Positions 18,884 to 27,114 are shown, counted from the stretch's first letter. The stretch: DNA of 64,000 nt from Pelagibaculum spongiae (GCF_003097315.1 NZ_QDDL01000016.1:1-64000); one strand, 5' to 3'. The notes: generated by a model not told the origin, from the sequence alone. Made by a program: numbers and translations.

Positions 18884-19726
18884 ATGGTTAAGTTAGGGCA
18901 GATGAATCGACTTAAGGTCATTAAACAGGTCGATTTTGGACTCTTTCTAGATGGCGGTAATAAAGATATCGATGGATTTGGTGAGATTCTATTACCACGT
19001 CGTTACGTGCCTGAGAATACTCAGATTGGTGATGATTTAGATGTGTTCATCTACCTCGATTCTGAAGATCAGTATATTGCCACTACTGAAACACCCAAAG
19101 TAATGCTGGGCCAGTTTGCCTGTTTGAATGTGGCAATGGTCAACCAAGTGGGTGCATTTCTTGATTGGGGCTTACCGAAAGATTTGCTGGTACCTTTTGC
19201 CCAGCAGCGACCAAAAATGGAAGAAGACCGCCATTATGTGGTGTATGTCTACCTCGATAACTCGGGCCGTATTGCCGCAACTGGTCGTTATGATAAACAC
19301 CTCAACCAGAGCAAGCCTGAATATAAATCACGCCAGAAAGTTAACGTTCTGGTGGCGGGTCGAACCGATTTAGGCACCAAGGTGATTGTTGAAAATGCCC
19401 ATTGGGGACAAATTTTCCAGTCAGACATTACCCAGCCATTAAAGTATGGCCAGAAGCTGGAAGCCTTTATCAAGAAAATCCATGAAAATGGCAATATTGA
19501 TATTATGCTAGAGCAACCTGGCTACGCTAAAATCGATGCATTATCGCAAAGTATTTTAAATAAATTACATGCATCTCGTGGCTTTTTGCCGGTACATGAT
19601 AAAACAGATCCAGAGCTGATTCGCCGTTTGTTCTTGTGCAGTAAAAAATCTTTCAAGCAAGCAATTGGCGGCTTGAAGCGACAGGGTTTGATTGAGATTC
19701 AAGGCCAGGGCATTAAACTGCTTTAA
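18884..19726 (+). CDS. CvfB/YitL-like S1-domain RNA-binding protein
   Basis: 280 residues organised as three S1-type OB-folds and a C-terminal winged helix (RRLFLCSKKSFKQAIGGLKRQGLIEI). The first S1 repeat is MNRLKVIKQVDFGLFLDGG; the signature GEILLPRRYVPENTQIGDDL is standard for the CvfB family, known in Staphylococcus as a virulence regulator that binds RNA. GAGGCAGGCAGG precedes the ATG at 18884; a second ATG at 18902 is also possible. The exact role in gammaproteobacteria is unclear, probably post-transcriptional. Confidence 0.85.
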   Translation: MVKLGQMNRLKVIKQVDFGLFLDGGNKDIDGFGEILLPRRYVPENTQIGDDLDVFIYLDSEDQYIATTETPKVMLGQFACLNVAMVNQVGAFLDWGLPKDLLVPFAQQRPKMEEDRHYVVYVYLDNSGRIAATGRYDKHLNQSKPEYKSRQKVNVLVAGRTDLGTKVIVENAHWGQIFQSDITQPLKYGQKLEAFIKKIHENGNIDIMLEQPGYAKIDALSQSILNKLHASRGFLPVHDKTDPELIRRLFLCSKKSFKQAIGGLKRQGLIEIQGQGIKLL

Positions 19727-19737
19727 TTGATTTGAAA

Positions 19738-19786
19738 AAGCCGCCGCTGTATTAATTATTATATTAATACAGCGGCGGCTTTTTTG
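19738..19786. terminator. Bidirectional terminator between convergent genes
   Basis: Perfect 19-bp stem AAGCCGCCGCTGTATTAAT with its complement around a 6-nt loop, followed by T-rich sequence. The preceding A-run would serve the minus strand. Confidence 0.93.
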
Positions 19787-19817
19787 TGTCTGTCTTTTAA
19801 TCGATTATTTTTAGCAT

Positions 19818-20249
19818 TTAAGCGCGTTTAATAATCGAGAATAAATCAACTTCCAATGACACCATCGGTTTTTCTTCAATGCGACCCACTTCACGACCCT
19901 CTTTCTTGATGATAAAGGTAGGCACCTTGGTAAATTCATAAGCAGCTGCCAAACCATCTGGGTCTTGCTTTTTACGGTCTACTGCAATGTAGTTAACTTT
20001 CCACAGCAGTTTGCTCTTGGCTTCCATCAAGGCGATGAACTTACCGACATGATGATGACAATCGGTGCACCAGGTGCCGACGATTACGGTAATTTCGATG
20101 CTTTCATCTGGCAGGATTTTTTGCAAAACATCATGGTTTGGGGTGAATTTGCTATGAAAATGTCTGAACAACTTCTGTTCGATCAACTGTTCTGGGGTAA
20201 CTTTGCCGAGGATTAACATCTGGTGCTGCTCTTGAAAAAACTTTGGCAC
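19818..20249 (-). CDS. Thioredoxin-family protein
   Basis: 143 residues without a signal peptide, so cytoplasmic. The motif TWCTDCHHHVGKFIALME carries the active-site CxxC (CTDC), followed by the strand YIAVDRKK and the cis-Pro segment FTKVPTFIIKKEGREVGRIE. The first 60 residues form an unusual N-terminal extension that may bind a partner. The gene converges with the S1 protein gene. Confidence 0.8.
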   Translation of the reverse strand: MPKFFQEQHQMLILGKVTPEQLIEQKLFRHFHSKFTPNHDVLQKILPDESIEITVIVGTWCTDCHHHVGKFIALMEAKSKLLWKVNYIAVDRKKQDPDGLAAAYEFTKVPTFIIKKEGREVGRIEEKPMVSLEVDLFSIIKRA

Positions 20250-20297
20250 AGATTAACACATCTGCAGCCATTACGTGTTGGCTGAGACAATACTCGG

Positions 20298-21239
20298 TTA
20301 TGGACTATCCGTTTGACCACTGCAATCTAATGGCTGATGGGCAGCGATTTGCTGGCGAATCATATCGATCATATGGTTAGTTGCCGGGCCACTATAACCG
20401 TGGTGGCTGTGCACCATATATAACGGAACCTTGCGGGCTCTGCCTTGTTTCAATGGCAGTGTTTTTAACTGGCCACTGACTAATTCGGGGCGAATTTTTT
20501 CTATTGGCAACCAAGCAAAGCCAATGCCCTTGCATGCGGCATAAATTGATGCGGTTGGATGGCTAACGGTCAGGCGTTTTGGTGAACCTAACCAGCCGCC
20601 ATCTCTATTTTGTTTGCCTGAATCACTAATAACTAGCTGGCAATGCTGACGTAAATCTACCTCGTCAATTGTCCGCTTCAGTTGGTGAAGCGGGTGCTCC
20701 GGGCTGGCAACCGCAAGAAACTCCACATCGATAATCGGGTCGCCAATAATCCCCGGCGTTAATATGGCACCAATCGCAATCTGATATTGGCTATCGAGCA
20801 TTGCTTCAGTGGTACCGCTCAGCACGGTTTCTCTCAATTCGACCCGGGTTAGTGGATAACTTTTTTGGAAATTAGCCACTGCATCCAGAATCATCCAAGT
20901 CGGAAATAGTGCGTCGTAAGCAATTTTTATATCGGACTCAACCCCTTTGGAAAACTGCTGTGCCAGAGATTCAATCTGTTGGGATTGTTGTAATAACTGG
21001 CAGGCGCTGTGATAGATGAGCTTGCCTCGTTCAGTCAGTACCGATTTTCTGCCTTGTAACTTAAATAACCGTAAACCCAAGTTACTTTCAAGCTTTTGTA
21101 CGCTGTAGCTAATAGATGATTGGCTTTTTCTTAAATACTCAGCCGCAGCGGCATAACCACCTTGCTCGACCACTGCAATCAAGGCTTGCCACTGTTCCAG
21201 CGTGACTTTGGCTGAGGGTTTTATCTGTTGGCTTGCCAT
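20298..21239 (-). CDS. LysR-family transcriptional regulator
   Basis: 313 residues. The N-terminal winged HTH (LEQWQALIAVVEQGGYAAAA, SQSSISYSVQKLESNLGLRL) is standard for LTTRs, followed by a LysR substrate-binding domain. It is divergently arranged with azoR, so it probably regulates azoR (and itself) in response to an electrophile or quinone. The inverted repeat at 21334-21371 between the two genes is the candidate operator. Confidence 0.88.
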   Translation of the reverse strand: MASQQIKPSAKVTLEQWQALIAVVEQGGYAAAAEYLRKSQSSISYSVQKLESNLGLRLFKLQGRKSVLTERGKLIYHSACQLLQQSQQIESLAQQFSKGVESDIKIAYDALFPTWMILDAVANFQKSYPLTRVELRETVLSGTTEAMLDSQYQIAIGAILTPGIIGDPIIDVEFLAVASPEHPLHQLKRTIDEVDLRQHCQLVISDSGKQNRDGGWLGSPKRLTVSHPTASIYAACKGIGFAWLPIEKIRPELVSGQLKTLPLKQGRARKVPLYMVHSHHGYSGPATNHMIDMIRQQIAAHQPLDCSGQTDSP

Positions 21240-21333
21240 TAACGCACCTTAAATGTTGATTAACCCTAGCGGACTGATCTGGCGGGCAGCCAGTCTAAAA
21301 GTAGTACTAGTGTAATCAAACACATCTAAAAAT

Positions 21334-21371
21334 TCGATCATACTCCACGGTTTTTTACTATGTATGATCGA
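21334..21371. promoter_or_regulatory. Inverted repeat in the LysR/azoR divergent promoter region
   Basis: Perfect 10-bp arms TCGATCATAC (21334-21343) and GTATGATCGA (21362-21371) separated by 18 bp. The position between a LysR gene and its divergent target suggests an LTTR binding site. Confidence 0.6.
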
Positions 21372-21497
21372 CTCAATTCATACCAAACTCGCTGTCAGTT
21401 GCTTCAAGCCGCTTACAGTCATTTAAAGCGGTCGCAGCAAATTTATTAATCTTCCGGGTAATGGCGCTTTACGGTAATAGCGTTAAAGGTGATAAAA

Positions 21498-22094
21498 ATG
21501 AAAAAACTTCTTTATGTAAAAAGCAGCTTGTTTGGTGACAATGGCCAATCGAGCCAACTGGCACAGCATTTAATTGAGCAATGGCAGCAGGTTCATCAAG
21601 GTGAAGTGACAGAACGCGACTTAATTGCACAGCCGTTGCCGATGCTTGATTTGGAAGTGATGGGCGCTTTAGGCAGTGAAGCCGGACAACGAAGTGAAGC
21701 GCAACAGCAAGTTATTGACTTAGCAGATCAACTGAAAGATGAAATTGAAACCGCCGATGCACTGGTGATCGGTGTGCCGACCTACAACTTCAACCTACCG
21801 ATTCAAATGAAAGCCTGGTTTGATTTATTAGCCCGTGCTGGTGTGACGTTTAAATACACTGACAAAGGACCGGTAGGTTTAATGCAAGATAAACCGGTGT
21901 ATTTAATTGCGACTCGCGGTGGGCAATTACATCAGCAAGGTATCGATCATCAAATGCCTTTTGTTCGTCAATTCTTAGCATTTATTGGACTGACTTCGGT
22001 GCACACGATTTATGCGGAAGATTTGGCAATGGGTGATGCGGCAGAAGCTTCATTAGATCAAGCCAAAAAAGAAATTAGCCAAATTATTGGGTAA
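21498..22094 (+). CDS. azoR: FMN-dependent NADH:quinone oxidoreductase / azoreductase
   Basis: About 198 residues from the ATG at 21498, which follows AAAGGTG; the upstream GTG at 21489 is less likely. Flavodoxin-like fold with the FMN-binding start KLLYVKSSLFGDNGQSSQLA, the segment PTYNFNLPIQMKAWFD and the RGGQLHQQ loop, all typical of AzoR. It reduces quinones and azo compounds using NADH. Likely controlled by the divergent LysR regulator. Confidence 0.9.
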   Translation: MKKLLYVKSSLFGDNGQSSQLAQHLIEQWQQVHQGEVTERDLIAQPLPMLDLEVMGALGSEAGQRSEAQQQVIDLADQLKDEIETADALVIGVPTYNFNLPIQMKAWFDLLARAGVTFKYTDKGPVGLMQDKPVYLIATRGGQLHQQGIDHQMPFVRQFLAFIGLTSVHTIYAEDLAMGDAAEASLDQAKKEISQIIG

Positions 22095-22144
22095 AGCACT
22101 CGGCATTCTATTCCATGCCAGTCTTTGTTAAGGCTTCAAAATTT

Positions 22145-22927
22145 GTAACCATTCAGCATGTCACACCAACCGATCCAATTTCTCCTGAATAAAGTCCGGC
22201 CATTTACCCGCAAATAATAACGACAAAGCCTCCCCAACACCGACCCCATGTTTTTGGCAGGTCGATATATAGCTCCGGATTCTGCAATACGCTTTCACGC
22301 CATCCCATGAGCGGAAGCAGCCTGATATCTTCTGTTGAACCTTGCTCATACGGAAGTCCCGTTCACCCTGATTATTGGTAAACGGTGCTCGGGTATTACT
22401 CATAAACCGCAGCACGTCTGCTTCAAAATCCCGCAGCCGTTCTAATAAATTTCTCGATTTACTTCGTGCTAATTTCCCTCGTTTTAATTGACCTTTTTTA
22501 TCCGCTTTTTTTGGCTCAGGTGCCGGGCATTCCCGATCACCTGCTTTTAATATTTTTCGATATCGCTTCACCCATTTTTGACACTGCTTTTCATCCAACT
22601 CACCCCCCGCCTCATTGACTGCTGTATTCATTTCATAAAGCAGATCTTCCATTGCCTTGGCCCACTGCTGGCCATCTTGCTCATGGGCTCGCGCCAATTC
22701 ACGTACATGATGGGCGTTACACAATACATGCAAGCACAGCACAAATCGGTAGTAGCTTTTCCAGTGATCGTGTACCAATAAAACGGTAAATTTAGGCAAG
22801 ATGTCGATCGCTTCCATTGCCTCGATACCTCTTGATTCATGCGCTTCAATCCACGTCCAGCGGTCATTGCTCGCGACATGTAGCCACTTTCGTTTACCAT
22901 TGATATTGACGCCGGTTTCATCGGCGC
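22145..22927 (-). mobile_element. Truncated IS66-family copy (left end and transposase C-terminus)
   Basis: The terminal repeat GTAACCATTCAGCA is at 22145-22158. From there the DNA is almost identical to the left 785 bp of the complete element at 50014-51710, with a few base changes. Homology stops abruptly after the codons for DETG (near 22927), where a RAYT-type end follows. The right end and the transposase N-terminus are missing, so this copy cannot move by itself. Confidence 0.9.
22161..22927 (-). pseudogene. IS66 transposase (tnpC), C-terminal half only
   Basis: Encodes the last about 255 residues of the transposase, from DETGVNINGKRKWLHVAS to the C-terminus, including the second catalytic Asp (VHDHWKSYYRF) and the Glu in NNQGERDFRM. 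The N-terminal part and the first region of the DDE domain are gone; the apparent start MGGISFRA comes from unrelated flanking DNA. Differences from the full copy include V for G in TVLLVHD. Confidence 0.88.
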
Positions 22928-22936
22928 GAAAACTGA

Positions 22937-23059
22937 TGCCACCCAAAAGAATGACTATACAAGATAAAAAATAACTTATGAGTAAACTGATTTGATGATT
23001 TATTAGTTTGCTTGTTATAAAAATATCTTATTGTTGGCCAAACACGATTGTGGGTGGCA
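22937..23059. repeat. Short putative RAYT-derived insertion next to the IS66 breakpoint
   Basis: TGCCACCC at 22937-22944 and GGGTGGCA at 23052-23059 face each other. The first is followed by AAAAGAATGAC, and CATTCTTT also follows the RAYT element right ends elsewhere in reverse orientation. This 123-bp unit could be a very small non-autonomous relative of the RAYT elements. The interior matches nothing else seen. Confidence 0.35.
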
Positions 23060-23107
23060 AGCAAGTTGACCTACGGAATTAAATCGATGAATTAATTGCT
23101 CGCCCGC

Positions 23108-23142
23108 GTAGGTTGCACGGAGCGCTATGCGCGACCTGCAAC
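23108..23142 (+). repeat. GTAG-headed REP-like palindrome
   Basis: GTAG is followed by an imperfect palindrome with GTTGCA/TGCAAC outer and GCGC/GCGC inner pairs. This is the head-plus-hairpin layout of REP sequences, with a sequence different from the BIME at 16497. The surrounding 600 bp (23060-23690) has no supported gene. Confidence 0.5.
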
Positions 23143-23610
23143 TTTCGGGGGTATCAGTGAATTCCCTGCAAACATTATGTCGGAATTGTTTTGTGGTTTT
23201 TAGTGGATATATCAACCGTTGAAATCAATTGCACGATTGTTCCGTACAACCTCGTATCCTGGGTAAGCTCAAGCGCACCCGGGTTTTTCGTAAGCGTTAT
23301 ATTTTTCAAAATTCTAACGTGATTCAATCGTAGAAAAATAAGTCGTTTAATAAATCGCTAACCAGATATTTAAACAAGTCCCCAGCGTCAAACCACCAGA
23401 CTTCCAGCGCCAAATAACGCACCTCGAAGCCATAAAAGCAACCTGAAGTGAAAAGCTGTATATATAAACAGTCTATTTCTGAGGATGCTGGTTTTTATGC
23501 GCGTTTTGACTGAACGCTATCGCTAGAATGCGCGTTTTACCGAAGGTAAACCAGTTTAAATAACATCATATCAATAGGTTGAGGTGAGTCTGTTCCGAAA
23601 TAACAAAAAA

Positions 23611-23632
23611 CCTGTTATCTTGAGATAACAGG
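23611..23632 (-). terminator. Hairpin with T-run on the minus strand
   Basis: CCTGTTATCT / AGATAACAGG with a 2-nt loop, preceded on the plus strand by an A-run that becomes a T-run on the minus strand. No minus-strand gene directly upstream is recognised, so it may be inherited from lost sequence. Confidence 0.45.
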
Positions 23633-23774
23633 CATGCGCGGTTTCTCGGTCAGGATTGGAAGATCTGAGGAAAACTAGAAGTATTTCAGGTGGTTGCATA
23701 TTTACCAGTATGCTACAAAACCGGTATATCGCGCATGCATACTATTAAGCTGTTATGACTTTTTAGAGGGTACG

Positions 23775-24239
23775 ATGAAGAAGATTATTCCTGCACTAGG
23801 CGTTCTATTATTAGCAGGCTGCGCCACCAAGTATGTCCCGCCTCAAGGAGTTGATCTCGTTGAAGTGACATATAACCTAAGTTCCTCACCTAAGTCGGGG
23901 CCATTCTTTTATGCACCAACTTCAGTGTTTAAATTTGAAAGCAAAGACTGTGCAAGTCCGAGCGCTATAGCAACCCTCAAAGCGCCTGATGGTAAAATTG
24001 ATTCAATAACAGTACAGGTTCCTGCAGATCAGCCTCTAATAAATAGCTACAGCACCATAACTCAAGAAGGCTCCCAAATGGTTACTAGAATAACCGGGAC
24101 TGAATTTATACCTGAAAAAAATCATCAATATATTATTTCTGTATATGCATTTAGCGGGGCTTTGGTTCGAGATGTTTCTCTGACAGAACAACAAACAATA
24201 AATGCCGCTACCGAAAAAAATGAAATCTGTACTTTTTAA
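23775..24239 (+). CDS. Small lipoprotein, unknown function (first cassette-like gene)
   Basis: The ATG at 23775 follows AGAGGGTACG and gives 154 residues with a lipobox LLLAGC (Cys17); the longer upstream extension lacks a ribosome-binding site. The rest is a Ser/Thr-rich soluble domain with two more Cys (SKDC, NEIC) that could pair, and no recognised family. GTTATGA lies about 20 bp before the start and ATAACAAATAAGG follows the stop, similar to other genes in this block. Probably an acquired accessory gene. Confidence 0.65.
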   Translation: MKKIIPALGVLLLAGCATKYVPPQGVDLVEVTYNLSSSPKSGPFFYAPTSVFKFESKDCASPSAIATLKAPDGKIDSITVQVPADQPLINSYSTITQEGSQMVTRITGTEFIPEKNHQYIISVYAFSGALVRDVSLTEQQTINAATEKNEICTF

Positions 24240-24245
24240 ATTGTC

Positions 24246-24353
24246 ATAACAAATAAGGATAGGTGTCGCGCAGCGGCTTCGTTCAACAAACACAAGCAAC
24301 CGACTCGAATTTCGCCAAGGCTCAATTCTCCCTGGTTGTTGTAAACCGTTATA
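24246..24353 (+). repeat. Possible degenerate attC-like recombination site
   Basis: The segment begins with ATAACAAATAAGG just after one gene and ends with GTTATAT (24347-24353) just before the next start, so ATAAC and GTTAT face each other as the simple outer sites of an integron attC. The interior carries GGATAGGTGTCGCGCAGC, repeated at 48312-48335, but does not fold into a clean hairpin. It is therefore either a decayed attC or unrelated. Confidence 0.3.
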
Positions 24354-24366
24354 TGTACGGGGATGT

Positions 24367-24696
24367 ATGAGAAGTAACTGGAAGACTCAAAAAGGAGATG
24401 AATGGAGCTACGAAGATGGCTCTATTAAATCAGTTGCTGATTTTGATTCACATACCCAAATATTTACTATTAGAGATTTAAGTGGTGATCCGAGTAAAAG
24501 AAAATTGCTGGCTTTTATCAAACTTACGCAGTCTGGTTTTACTGACGCAGCGTTGGAGCTAAAGGTAAGTCGTTTCAGTCAAGGTACTAAGAAACAACTC
24601 GGCTTACTTCAATCTGGCGGCATAATAGAGTTGGCGGCTAAAGAGTCGGATTCCGGTGCTGTTAAAATTAATTACGTTAAACAAAAGAAATGGTGA
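24367..24696 (+). CDS. Hypothetical protein, 109 aa (second cassette-like gene)
   Basis: Start ATG at 24367 with GGGG upstream. A small soluble protein (NWKTQKGDEWSYEDGSIKSV ... KLTQSGFTDAALELKVSRF). No domain recognised. It is preceded closely by GTTATAT, and its 3' flank holds GCATATAAT, which abuts the group II intron-like end. It lies in the same orientation as its two neighbours but shares no resemblance with them, as in gene-cassette arrays. Confidence 0.55.
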   Translation: MRSNWKTQKGDEWSYEDGSIKSVADFDSHTQIFTIRDLSGDPSKRKLLAFIKLTQSGFTDAALELKVSRFSQGTKKQLGLLQSGGIIELAAKESDSGAVKINYVKQKKW

Positions 24697-24716
24697 CAAG
24701 TGTGGTCTTAGCATAT

Positions 24717-24840
24717 AATCGGGTAGCCGAGGGTCTCTAACCCTCAGCCCCCACAACACCCTGCATGCGGGTCCGCACAGGGCGTTTCACTTGGGATAGT
24801 GAAGCGTGATCCATCTTTCTCTTAACGAGAATAAGCCCTC
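24717..24840 (-). ncRNA. 3'-terminal remnant of a group II (IIC-attC type) intron
   Basis: On the minus strand a 24-nt hairpin CCCTGTGCGG-AC-CCGCATGCAGGG (24759-24782), with a 2-nt bulge, resembles domain V. It is followed by a second hairpin GCTGAGGG/CCCTCGGC (domain VI-like) and an end GGCTACCCGATT. I recall this ending from bacterial class C introns that insert into attC sites. The following base string on the minus strand is ATATGC, as expected for an attC core split after TTGTT. No reverse-transcriptase gene or 5' end remains. Identification is from memory of the family and unchecked. Confidence 0.5.
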
Positions 24841-24894
24841 AGCATCTAAATATGCATTGGTTAAACCTTGCTGAATGCCCGGTTTTTTCGGATA

Positions 24895-24950
24895 AATTTT
24901 ACAGTCGCGCTTTTTGCAAAAGACACCGCAAAAAGCGCGACTGTAAAATT
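24895..24950. repeat. Perfect 23-bp inverted repeat
   Basis: Arms 24895-24917 and 24928-24950 are perfectly complementary (core ACAGTCGCGCTTTTTGC) around a 10-nt spacer. Neither arm end has a T-run typical of terminators in plus orientation. It sits between the intron remnant and the GTTATGT preceding the next gene and could be a structured recombination site or a recent palindromic insertion. Confidence 0.8.
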
Positions 24951-24987
24951 AGCCGTTGTTTGAGGTGTTATGTTCTAAGGAGTAAAT

Positions 24988-25473
24988 TTGAATCATCGAA
25001 TTTTCACTCTATTTCTAAGTGATTTAGAGTTTCACAAGAAAGATATAGAACCAACAGATGACCAGCAATATCAAATTGACTGCTGGCAAACGTGTAAATC
25101 TATTGATACAGCTTTGAGAAAGCTTGTAATCGCTGAGCAATGTATAAGAAAATCACATGCTTTCTGCCCTAATGATCATCAAGTGGCTGAATATATTGAA
25201 TTTCATATTGAAAATTACATAATACGAAGTCGCTCTGTATATGACAGAGTTCTGATATTCACAAATTTTCTTTGTGATATTCAAATGTCAAAAGAATATG
25301 TGAATCATAATGCAATAATAACAAATCAAAAAATTGAAAAATGGAAACTAAAAAATAAACTAAAATCTGTAAATAAGAGAGTAATAACGCCACCCAAGAT
25401 CTTATTTATACCTGCCAAAAAACATTTGATTTCTCATTCGATTGCTATTGATTTAATCTGTGAAAACCGTTGA
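24988..25473 (+). CDS. Hypothetical protein whose 3' end was replaced by a RAYT element
   Basis: The TTG start at 24988 follows AAGGAGTAAAT, a strong Shine-Dalgarno; GTTATGT lies 15 bp upstream of the start. 161 residues, helix-rich and without a recognised domain. The left end of the RAYT element begins at 25387 inside the frame, so the last 29 residues (from TPPKILFIPAKK) are encoded by the mobile element. The original C-terminus is lost. It may therefore be non-functional. Confidence 0.55.
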   Translation: MNHRIFTLFLSDLEFHKKDIEPTDDQQYQIDCWQTCKSIDTALRKLVIAEQCIRKSHAFCPNDHQVAEYIEFHIENYIIRSRSVYDRVLIFTNFLCDIQMSKEYVNHNAIITNQKIEKWKLKNKLKSVNKRVITPPKILFIPAKKHLISHSIAIDLICENR

Positions 25474-26814
25474 TTTTTGCAGGAGCGGCACTTGAAAAAG
25501 TTGTCATTTTCACATCATGCCAGCACCTAGAGCCATTCTTTACGATCCGAAGGAAAATCCATTTCTCCACGTAATTTCGCGTTGTGTTAGGCGAGGGTGG
25601 CTGTGTGGGGAAGACCCAACTCTGCTCAAAAAACACCGTAAAAATTATGATCACCGTCGCCAATGGATTGTCGATAGAATTGATCGACTGAGCCAAGCGT
25701 TTGCGGTTGATATTGCTGCTTACGCTGTGATGTCGAATCACTATCATCTAGTGGTTTATATCGATGTCGAGCGTGCCAAAAGCTGGAATATCAAGCAGGT
25801 GTTGTTGCAATACTGCAAAGTGTTTTCGCCTCATCCGTGGGTTAAAGATTATCTCGATCCACACAAGCACCGTTTACTTACCCAGATGCAGGTTCGATGG
25901 GTCGAAGAAACTGCCAGCACGATTTACCGAGAGCGGCTTTATTCTATAAGCTGGTTTATGCGCTCAATTAACGAGCCATTGGCACGACTCGCCAATGCAG
26001 AAGATCAATGTAAAGGTCGTTTTTGGGAGGGGCGTTTTAAGGCGCAAGCATTGCTGGATGAACAAGCCCTGCTAACCTGCATGGCTTATGTCGACCTGAA
26101 TCCGTTGCGTGCTGGTATTGCACAAACGCCAGAAAGTTCGAATTACACTTCGGTTCAAGCTCGAATTGAAACTGAATTACCCGCCAGTAATCATCGTAGA
26201 AATAAAAGCCGAAAAACAAATGGTCAGCGTCGCTACGATTACAATTTCGCCCGATTAAAACCTTTTGTTGATAGTGAAACCAAGTCCAGTATTAACATCA
26301 AAGATAAACCTCATCCGCTGCCATTTAAATTAAAAGATTATCTGGAACTGGTTGATGCTAGTGCTCGCATGGCGCGAGCTAATAAAAAGTATCATATGGA
26401 CGATAGTTTGCCGCCAATTTTTGAGCGATTAAAAATTGATGCTGATGCACGCTGGTGGGCTTCTGCCATGAGCGGTCGCAGCACTGCAATGGCCAGTGCG
26501 CGACAGTTTGCCCATGCGATGGGGAGTGCGCTGAACCTCAAACAGTTCAAAGAGCGAGTCAAGCAACAAACTGAGGCTTGTCGACAGCAGACACATGCGC
26601 AAGGAAAACAACCGCCTTCTTGATTTAGCTGTTAAAAAATTAAATACATTTTTAATAACCGGAGCTAATCCGGTATTCGTCGTGGTATCGATTCAGTATC
26701 ATCGCATCCGAAGCGAAGAAGTGACTGCCGCAACCATTTTAAATACCAGTAATTTTCAGTTATCTCGGTTATCAGAATTTTTGATTGAGATATAGTTAAA
26801 AACTTGGGTGGCGT
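25387..26814 (+). mobile_element. RAYT-type transposable element 1 with short terminal inverted repeats
   Basis: Left end ACGCCACCCAAG (25387-25398) and right end CTTGGGTGGCGT (26803-26814) are exact complements. The ends are defined independently by the internally deleted derivative at 28504-28880, which carries both ends. Total 1,428 bp, nearly the same as element 2 (1,429 bp). HUH transposons normally lack terminal inverted repeats, so this layout is notable; the ends may act as inverted REP-like recognition sites. Confidence 0.75.
25517..26623 (+). CDS. REP-associated tyrosine transposase-like protein (Y1/HUH)
   Basis: 368 residues. The N-terminal Y1-transposase domain carries the HUH motif NHYHLV (His75, His77) and the presumed nucleophile Tyr191 in TCMAYVDLNPLRAG, after the conserved CKGRFWEGRFKAQALLDEQA. 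The chemistry would be single-strand cleavage with a 5'-phosphotyrosine link. The C-terminal about 170 residues are a basic extension not found in short IS200-type enzymes. About three-quarters similar to the protein at 51923-53035 in the N-terminal half. It sits inside element 1. Confidence 0.88.
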   Translation: MPAPRAILYDPKENPFLHVISRCVRRGWLCGEDPTLLKKHRKNYDHRRQWIVDRIDRLSQAFAVDIAAYAVMSNHYHLVVYIDVERAKSWNIKQVLLQYCKVFSPHPWVKDYLDPHKHRLLTQMQVRWVEETASTIYRERLYSISWFMRSINEPLARLANAEDQCKGRFWEGRFKAQALLDEQALLTCMAYVDLNPLRAGIAQTPESSNYTSVQARIETELPASNHRRNKSRKTNGQRRYDYNFARLKPFVDSETKSSINIKDKPHPLPFKLKDYLELVDASARMARANKKYHMDDSLPPIFERLKIDADARWWASAMSGRSTAMASARQFAHAMGSALNLKQFKERVKQQTEACRQQTHAQGKQPPS

Positions 26815-27098
26815 CATTCTTTTCATTCTTTTGCGTCATTCTTTATAGCTGTTAAAAAATTAAACACATTTTTAATAACCGGAGCTAATCCGGTATTCGT
26901 CGTGGTATCGATTCAGTATCATCGCATCCGAAGCGAAGAAGTGACTGCCGCAACCATTTTAAATACTAATAATTTTCAGTTATCTCGGTTATCAGAATTT
27001 TTGATTGAGATATAGTTAAAAACTTGGGTGGCGTCATTCTTTGTTATCAGAATTTTTGATTGAGATATAGTTAAAAACTTGGGTGGCGTCATTCTTTC
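26626..27098 (+). repeat. Tandem reiterated right ends of RAYT element 1
   Basis: The last about 190 bp of the element are repeated with a 220-bp period: unit 1 from 26626, unit 2 from 26846 (right end at 27023-27034), and a third partial unit ending at 27078-27089. The units differ by very few bases. Each CTTGGGTGGCGT end is followed by CATTCTTT. Each of the two long units contains a small ACCGG/CCGGT hairpin. Confidence 0.85.
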
Positions 27099-27114
27099 AC
27101 TTCATTCTTTCAGG

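Noticed and set aside
24241..24366. Full attC integron site
   Set aside because: Outer ATAAC/GTTAT pair is present, but the inner arms do not pair convincingly, so I list it only as a possible relic.
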